A stretch of DNA of 64,000 nucleotides, from positions 21,154 to 85,153 of the forward strand of contig CAZUYK010000003.1 of assembly GCA_964624905.1 (NCBI GenBank), written 5' to 3'. Shown here in pieces: positions 59,818 to 64,000 of this stretch. The position numbers and the translations under genes were made by a program. The DNA comes from CAZRVH01 sp964624905. GTDB lineage: Bacteria; Patescibacteriota; Gracilibacteria; Peribacterales; Peribacteraceae. The notes below the pieces were generated by a model. The model was not told the origin of the DNA. It ran no database searches and was given only the letters and a program-made list of their open reading frames with translations. Numbering within the stretch: the first letter of the stretch is position 1; every line of letters starts with the position of its first letter.

Positions 59818-59845
59818 ATAAAAAGAAAGGCCCTTTCGGGCCTTC
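59818..59845 (-). terminator. Terminator of the ribosomal protein operon
   Basis: AAGGCCC-TTTC-GGGCCTT stem followed on the minus strand by TTCTTTTTATC, 14 bases after the rpsI stop. Confidence 0.92.
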
Positions 59846-59858
59846 CTGAGAGTCGATG

Positions 59859-60251
59859 TTAGCGCTTGGAGAACTGCGGTGCGCGGCGTGCTCTGTGGAG
59901 ACCCGGCTTCTTGCGCTCCTTGACGCGGGAATCGCGGCGGAGGAATCCGGCGCGCTTGAGTTCGGTGCGGAATTCGGGGTTCACAAGGAGCAGCGCGCGG
60001 CTGATGCCGTGGCGGATCGCATCGCTCTGGGCGGACTTTCCACCTCCCGTCAGGCGAGCCTCGATATCGAAGCTGCCCTTCTGTCCGGTAAGGACGAGGG
60101 GGGCGAAGAGGTTCTCGATCTGGAGCGGCGTGAAGTACGTCTTGGCAGGCTTGTCATTCACCTTCAGTTCACCGGATCCGCCCTGGAACAGTTTCACGCG
60201 GGCGATCGCGGTCTTTCTCTTGCCGACGCTGTAGGTGTACGAGGAAGCCAT
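59859..60251 (-). CDS. rpsI: 30S ribosomal protein S9
   Basis: 130 residues, complete. SVGKRKTAIARVKLFQGGSG at the N-terminus, VTGGGKSAQ-type patch as LTGGGKSAQSDAIRHGISRA, DSRVKERKKPGLHRARRAPQ and the C-terminal FSKR that reaches the P-site tRNA. Last gene of the block, 2 bases after rplM. Confidence 0.97.
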   Translation of the reverse strand: MASSYTYSVGKRKTAIARVKLFQGGSGELKVNDKPAKTYFTPLQIENLFAPLVLTGQKGSFDIEARLTGGGKSAQSDAIRHGISRALLLVNPEFRTELKRAGFLRRDSRVKERKKPGLHRARRAPQFSKR

Positions 60252-60253
60252 GG

Positions 60254-60688
60254 TTACTTGGTGCGAATGAGGGTGAGGGGAGAAGGCTGCTGCGCGTTGT
60301 AGGGGTGGTCGGCTCCCACGAAGACATGGAGACGCTTCACCATCTGCTGGCGGAGGCGGTTGGCCTCAAGCATTCCTTTGACGGCGTTCTCGATGACGTA
60401 CGTCGGCTTCTTTTCCAACATCTGCGTCAGGTTCGAGTGCTTCATGTTGCCCGGGAAACCCGTGTGGCGGTGGTAGACCTTGCGCAGACCCTTCTTCGGC
60501 GGGAGCTTCACCTTCTCGGCATTGATCACGATCACGTGGTCTCCGCACAGCTGGTGCGGGGAGAACGTCGCCTTGTGCTTGCCGCGGATAACCATGGCGG
60601 CCTTCACGGCGATCTTACCGATCGACTGGCCTTCGGCGTCGATGATGTGCCACTTGGGCGCCGATACTGGAACGGTCGTCGTCTTCAT
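60254..60688 (-). CDS. rplM: 50S ribosomal protein L13
   Basis: 144 residues, complete. WHIIDAEGQSIGKIAVKAAM at the start, INAEKVKLPPKKGLRKVYHR, HTGFPG and the VKGMLEANRL helix. Overlaps the end of rplQ by 4 bases, so the two are coupled. Forms the usual rplM-rpsI pair. Confidence 0.97.
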   Translation of the reverse strand: MKTTTVPVSAPKWHIIDAEGQSIGKIAVKAAMVIRGKHKATFSPHQLCGDHVIVINAEKVKLPPKKGLRKVYHRHTGFPGNMKHSNLTQMLEKKPTYVIENAVKGMLEANRLRQQMVKRLHVFVGADHPYNAQQPSPLTLIRTK

Positions 60689-61134
60689 GATTCGGAGGTG
60701 GTAGCTTTCTTGGATGCTGCTTTCTTAGGAGCGGCCGTCTTCTTCTCCTTCTTCGGCTCGGCGACTGCGCGCGTTTCGGCGTCGATGAGCATGAGATCCA
60801 CGAGCGCGGCTCCGTCACCCTTGCGGGCTCCGGCCGGCTTGGCCTTGGAGAATCCGGACGGGCGGGAAGCATAGCGCTTGGCCAGCACTTCCATGAGCTT
60901 CTTGGATGCGTTGAGATCGGTCACCACCGCGTTGATCGCGCGGATCGCCTGCTGGTCCTGCTTCTTCTTCGCGATCGTGATGAGACGGTCGACGATGGGC
61001 TGGACCACGCGTGCGCGCGACTTGGTCGTGCGGATGGACTCGTAGAGGATCAAGGACGTGGCCAGGTTCCTCGTCAGGAGACGGGCGTGGTTCAGTTTCA
61101 GGTTGAGCTCTGCTTTGGAGTGCTGGTGACGCAT
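60685..61134 (-). CDS. rplQ: 50S ribosomal protein L17
   Basis: 149 residues. The L17 core is in 1-100 (MRHQHSKAELNLKLNHARLL; RTTKSRARVVQPIVDRLI). The last 45 residues are an Ala/Lys-rich extension (KKEKKTAAPKKAASKKATT) that is absent in the common 120-residue form and probably disordered. Confidence 0.95.
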   Translation of the reverse strand: MRHQHSKAELNLKLNHARLLTRNLATSLILYESIRTTKSRARVVQPIVDRLITIAKKKQDQQAIRAINAVVTDLNASKKLMEVLAKRYASRPSGFSKAKPAGARKGDGAALVDLMLIDAETRAVAEPKKEKKTAAPKKAASKKATTSES

Positions 61135-61202
61135 TGGTCGGGGCTAATAAGGAATTTCGTTCGGGGCGGGGAGAATAGGGAAAACCGGGGTCGAAAACAA
61201 GC

Positions 61203-62204
61203 TTATTCTTCGGACTCGGAACCCAGGGTCAGGCCGCGGGTCGCAAGGGTCGCTTTGACCTCATCCAAGGCCTTTGCGCCGAATCCGCGGAAGTTGCTCA
61301 GCATGGATTCCGTGCACTTCGTGAGCTGCTCGATGGAACCGACGCCTGCGTTGATAAGGGCGTTCAGGGTGCGCGGGCTGAGGTTGAGGATTTCGATCGG
61401 GGTGTAGCTTTCCTTCACCGGGACGGCGCCTCCGCCGGACATGTCTTCCATCTGCTGGACGGACGCGCGGGAGAAGTCTGCCATGAATTCCGGCTCGACC
61501 GTCTTCTGGTCGGAACCGAAGTACTTGAAGTAGCTCTGGAGGAGCTGGGAAGCGAACTGGACGGCTTCCTCGGCATTGAGGGATCCGTTCGTCTGGACTT
61601 CCAGGACGAGCTTCTCGAGGTTGGTGCGCTGACCGACACGGGCGAGCTCGACATCGAAGCGGACCTTCTCGACCGGGCTGTAGACCGCATCGAGGTAGAT
61701 GAGGCCCGGTTCATGGTGCAACTTGTTGCGTTCGGTGGCGACTTCGAATCCGACGTCCTTTTCCACCGTGATCTGCATCTCGACGGAACCGCCCTTCTCG
61801 ATGGTGAACAACGGGAGATCCGGGTTCAGGACTTCGATATCGGACGAGACCTTGAGGTCGCGGGCCGTGACGTCCTTCGGACCCTTGATGTCGAGCGTGA
61901 TGACCTCGGCATCCTTGCTGTGCTTGCGGAGCTTCAGCTGCTTGAGGTTCAACATGATATCGACGACGCTCTCCTTCACGCCCTTGATGGTCGTGTACTC
62001 GTGCTGCACACCCTGGATGCGAATCGAACTGACTGCGGCACCGGGCAAACTGGAAAGCAGCGCGCGGCGCAACGCATTGCCGAGGGTCATCGCGAATCCC
62101 GGAGGAAGCGGCGAAATGGTGAAGATCTTATGCGAATCGTCACCTTTGGCGCCCTTCTGGGTGCTGAAGACTGGCAATCCGATTTCTTCCTGAATGATAT
62201 GCAT
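61203..62204 (-). CDS. rpoA: DNA-directed RNA polymerase subunit alpha
   Basis: 333 residues. NTD with GFAMTLGNALRRALLSSLPG and the dimer interface, IKGVKESVVDIMLNLKQL, then a linker and CTD with LNLSPRTLNALINAGVGSIE and FGAKALDEVKATLATRGL, the two HhH motifs. Start at 62204 gives the standard MHIIQEEIGLP beginning; the leader just upstream is pyrimidine rich and has no Shine-Dalgarno. Confidence 0.97.
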   Translation of the reverse strand: MHIIQEEIGLPVFSTQKGAKGDDSHKIFTISPLPPGFAMTLGNALRRALLSSLPGAAVSSIRIQGVQHEYTTIKGVKESVVDIMLNLKQLKLRKHSKDAEVITLDIKGPKDVTARDLKVSSDIEVLNPDLPLFTIEKGGSVEMQITVEKDVGFEVATERNKLHHEPGLIYLDAVYSPVEKVRFDVELARVGQRTNLEKLVLEVQTNGSLNAEEAVQFASQLLQSYFKYFGSDQKTVEPEFMADFSRASVQQMEDMSGGGAVPVKESYTPIEILNLSPRTLNALINAGVGSIEQLTKCTESMLSNFRGFGAKALDEVKATLATRGLTLGSESEE

Positions 62205-62268
62205 AAAGGATGGAAGGAAGAGGAAAAAAGGAGAATACCCAGCACCATACGGGTGCGGGGCGGAAAAA

Positions 62269-62886
62269 TTAGTTGCGTGAGTAGAACTCGATGACGAGAC
62301 GCATATCGACTCCCTGTTCCGCATCCTGCGCGGTGGGGAGGGTCACGACTTCGGCGGAGAGCTTGTCACTGTCCGACTTGAGCCACTTGGGCGCAAGGTA
62401 TTTGCTGTTACGCTCGCGGATTCCGGCGAATACCGGGGAATCCTTTGCCTTGGGGCGGACCGTGATCACCTGGCCCGGCTTGAGGCGGTAGCTGGGGGAC
62501 GTCACGCGCTGGCCGTCCACGAGGAACAGGCCGTGTCCGGCAAACTGGCGGGACTGGAAACGCGTCATGGCGAATCCGGCGCGGAAGATGGCATTGTCGA
62601 GGCGCTGCTCCAAAAGCGACTGGAGCGTGTCTCCCGTGCGACCCTTGGACTTAAGGGCGTCGCTGTAGAGGCGGCGGAACTGCTTCTCCGACAGGCCGTA
62701 GATATCGCGGGCCTTCTGCTTCTCCTTCAGCTGCTTGGCGTATTCGCTGTCGCGGCCGGAACGCGTCTTGGGGCTCTTGCCCGGACCGTACGGCTTCTTC
62801 GCCAGGATGCGATCATACTTGTCGCTTCCGTAGAGGTTCATGCCGAGGCGGCGGACTTTGCGTGCTTTGGGACCAGTGTACTTCAT
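62269..62886 (-). CDS. rpsD: 30S ribosomal protein S4
   Basis: 205 residues. MKYTGPKARKVRRLGMNLYG, the S4 domain with LEQRLDNAIFRAGFAMTRFQ and SRQFAGHGLFLVDG, ending VIEFYSRN. It is the zinc-free (C-minus) type: the N-terminal region has no cysteine cluster. Gene order before rpoA is standard. Confidence 0.97.
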   Translation of the reverse strand: MKYTGPKARKVRRLGMNLYGSDKYDRILAKKPYGPGKSPKTRSGRDSEYAKQLKEKQKARDIYGLSEKQFRRLYSDALKSKGRTGDTLQSLLEQRLDNAIFRAGFAMTRFQSRQFAGHGLFLVDGQRVTSPSYRLKPGQVITVRPKAKDSPVFAGIRERNSKYLAPKWLKSDSDKLSAEVVTLPTAQDAEQGVDMRLVIEFYSRN

Positions 62887-62922
62887 AGGAGAGAGCTGGA
62901 GAGGATGGGGATCAAATCAGGA

Positions 62923-63381
62923 TTAGACGCGGCGGCGGCGGGACGGACGGCAGCCTCCGTGCGGGATGGGCGTGACGTCGATGATGGCGTCGAGGTTGAG
63001 GCCGGCAGCCTGGAGGCCGCGGATGCTCTGCTCGCGTCCGGGTCCGAGGCCCTTCACTTCTACCGTGACCGACTCGATGCCGTAACCGGCGACCTTGGCG
63101 ACCGCGTTCTCGGCGGCGACCTTGGAGGAGTACGGCGTGGACTTGCGCGTTCCTTCGAAACCGGAGGAACCGGAGCTGGCCCATGCGAGCGTGTTTCCTT
63201 CCATGTCCGTAATCGTCACGATCGTGTTGTTTTCGCCGGCGTGGATGCAGACGCGCGCATTCTTGATGCTGCGCTTCACTTTCTTGCGGCGGGTCTTGGG
63301 GGCTGCTGCGGCTGCTGCCGTATCCGAACCGAGAAGGTCCGTAACGGAGGGAGCGGCGGCGGGAGTAGTCGTTTCAGCCAT
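62923..63381 (-). CDS. rpsK: 30S ribosomal protein S11
   Basis: 152 residues. The core from about 35 (NARVCIHAGENNTIVTITDM; GRKSTPYSSKVAAENA-like; IIDVTPIPHGGCRPSRRRRV) is complete. The first 30 residues (MAETTTPAAAPSVTDLLGSD and an Ala run) are an extension not found in the usual 129-residue protein. Confidence 0.96.
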   Translation of the reverse strand: MAETTTPAAAPSVTDLLGSDTAAAAAAPKTRRKKVKRSIKNARVCIHAGENNTIVTITDMEGNTLAWASSGSSGFEGTRKSTPYSSKVAAENAVAKVAGYGIESVTVEVKGLGPGREQSIRGLQAAGLNLDAIIDVTPIPHGGCRPSRRRRV

Positions 63382-63442
63382 GGGAGTTGAGGAAGATTGG
63401 AAGCGAAGGGAGAGAGTAGAGAGAAGCTAATGAAAGCTATTT

Positions 63443-63823
63443 TTAGGTCTTGGTGAGGGTCGTGCGGCCCGAGGATCCCGTCTTGCGCTTACCGCGCTTC
63501 GTGCGGGCGTTGCGGCGGGACGTCTGTCCGCGCACCGGGAGCTTCTTGCGATGACGCATGCCGCGCCACGTGCCGATATCCTGGAGGCGCTTCACGTCGA
63601 GGGAGGTCTTGCGGGTGAGTTCGCCCTCCGTCACTTCCTGCTCGATGCGGGTGCGGAGGCGTGCTTCCTGCTCTTCCGTGATCTTGTCCGCCTTCGTAGC
63701 GGCGTCGATCTTGAGCTCTTTGACGATGCGGCCTGCGAGCGGGCGTCCGATGCCCTTGATGGACGTCAGCGCGATATCGATGTTCTTGTGGCCGGGGAGG
63801 ACGACTCCGGAGATACGAACCAT
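63443..63823 (-). CDS. rpsM: 30S ribosomal protein S13
   Basis: 126 residues. MVRISGVVLPGHKNIDIALT, ikGIGRPLAGRIVKEL with the HhH, DIGTWRGMRHRKKLPVRGQT and the basic tail that contacts tRNA. Complete and of common length. Confidence 0.97.
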   Translation of the reverse strand: MVRISGVVLPGHKNIDIALTSIKGIGRPLAGRIVKELKIDAATKADKITEEQEARLRTRIEQEVTEGELTRKTSLDVKRLQDIGTWRGMRHRKKLPVRGQTSRRNARTKRGKRKTGSSGRTTLTKT

Positions 63824-63863
63824 AGAAGAGAAGGAAAACTGAAAAGGAAAATCAAAAGAGGAA

Positions 63864-63992
63864 TCAGCCCTGGCGCTGCTTGTGCTTGGGATTCTTGCAG
63901 CCGTTGCGGATCACGACCTTGCCCGCCCCATTTCTGCGGCGGAAGGTGAAGCAATCCTTGCAAATCTTTTTGACGGAAGCGCGAACTTTCAT
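63864..63992 (-). CDS. rpmJ: 50S ribosomal protein L36
   Basis: 42 residues, too short for many gene finders. MKVRASVKKICKDCFTFRRR then NGAGKVVIRNGCKNPKHKQR and QG. The zinc ligands C11, C14, C32 and H37 are in place. The common form has 37-38 residues; here an RRNGAG insertion adds a few. First gene of the block in this window, before rpsM as usual. Confidence 0.95.
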   Translation of the reverse strand: MKVRASVKKICKDCFTFRRRNGAGKVVIRNGCKNPKHKQRQG

Positions 63993-64000
63993 GATGCGGG

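Overview
The window is bacterial chromosome of moderately high GC with several sharply AT-rich pockets. It is gene dense, with no stretch of more than about 300 bases lacking a gene. It uses the standard code: TGA is a working stop, for example in the ATGA overlaps at 14562, 49256 and 49885. Gene content and style suggest a Candidate Phyla Radiation (Patescibacteria) genome, perhaps of the Peregrinibacteria/Peribacteria type. The reasons are many small membrane or lipoprotein genes of unknown family, SLH and type IV pilus parts, a trimmed central metabolism, and several short proteins that resemble CPR-only families. This placement is an inference from gene style, not from a tree. The most striking window-wide property is that at least 28 genes have a TAnnnT -10 hexamer ending 6-9 bases before the start codon, which implies pervasive leaderless mRNAs.

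Layout. 0-13.9 kb holds envelope and redox genes: a deacetylase lipoprotein, DsbB, a GerMN lipoprotein, a Fur/ZIP metal unit, YibE/F, an LPG-synthase-like flippase, a GT2, a phosphoesterase, a DedA-PAP2-LssY fusion, a DipZ-like CcdA-thioredoxin fusion and a second VTT protein. 13.9-19.8 kb holds an ECF sigma factor with its membrane-anchored partner, TrhO, a 53-residue acidic protein and a P-type cation ATPase. 19.8-20.7 kb is an AT-rich pocket with a broken DUF2075-type gene. 20.7-27.2 kb holds TypA, Ogt, a small zinc-ribbon/SEC-C cluster, two orphan genes with Shine-Dalgarno sites, and PolX. 27.2-32.2 kb is an AT-rich sensory island whose two edge genes, a histidine kinase and a TrmB-type regulator, change base composition inside the reading frame. 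32.3-44.2 kb holds PilT, LigA, an RlmI-like methyltransferase, an HNH-like protein, a metal-binding MauE-like protein, pyruvate kinase, enolase and an adenylate kinase-like protein. 44.2-46.2 kb holds a membrane protein, an AT-rich pocket and tRNA-Leu(GAG). 46.3-53.2 kb holds FtsH, a DUF192 protein, Rpe, RpiB, a slipin, TpiA and DprA. 53.3-59.7 kb holds tRNA-Thr(CGT) with odd flanking partial copies, an SLH protein, a cupin, a Nudix hydrolase, a PPC protein, a stand-alone receiver, a TMTC-like TPR membrane protein and a small HTH protein. 59.8-64 kb is the conserved block rpmJ-rpsM-rpsK-rpsD-rpoA-rplQ-rplM-rpsI, transcribed on the minus strand.

How it fits together. Lower glycolysis (TpiA, Eno, Pyk) and the non-oxidative pentose enzymes (Rpe, RpiB) are present. 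PilT and DprA fit DNA uptake and processing. DsbB, the DipZ-like fusion and a ten-cysteine secreted protein point to oxidative folding outside the membrane. The sensory island, ECF unit and lone receiver provide signalling.
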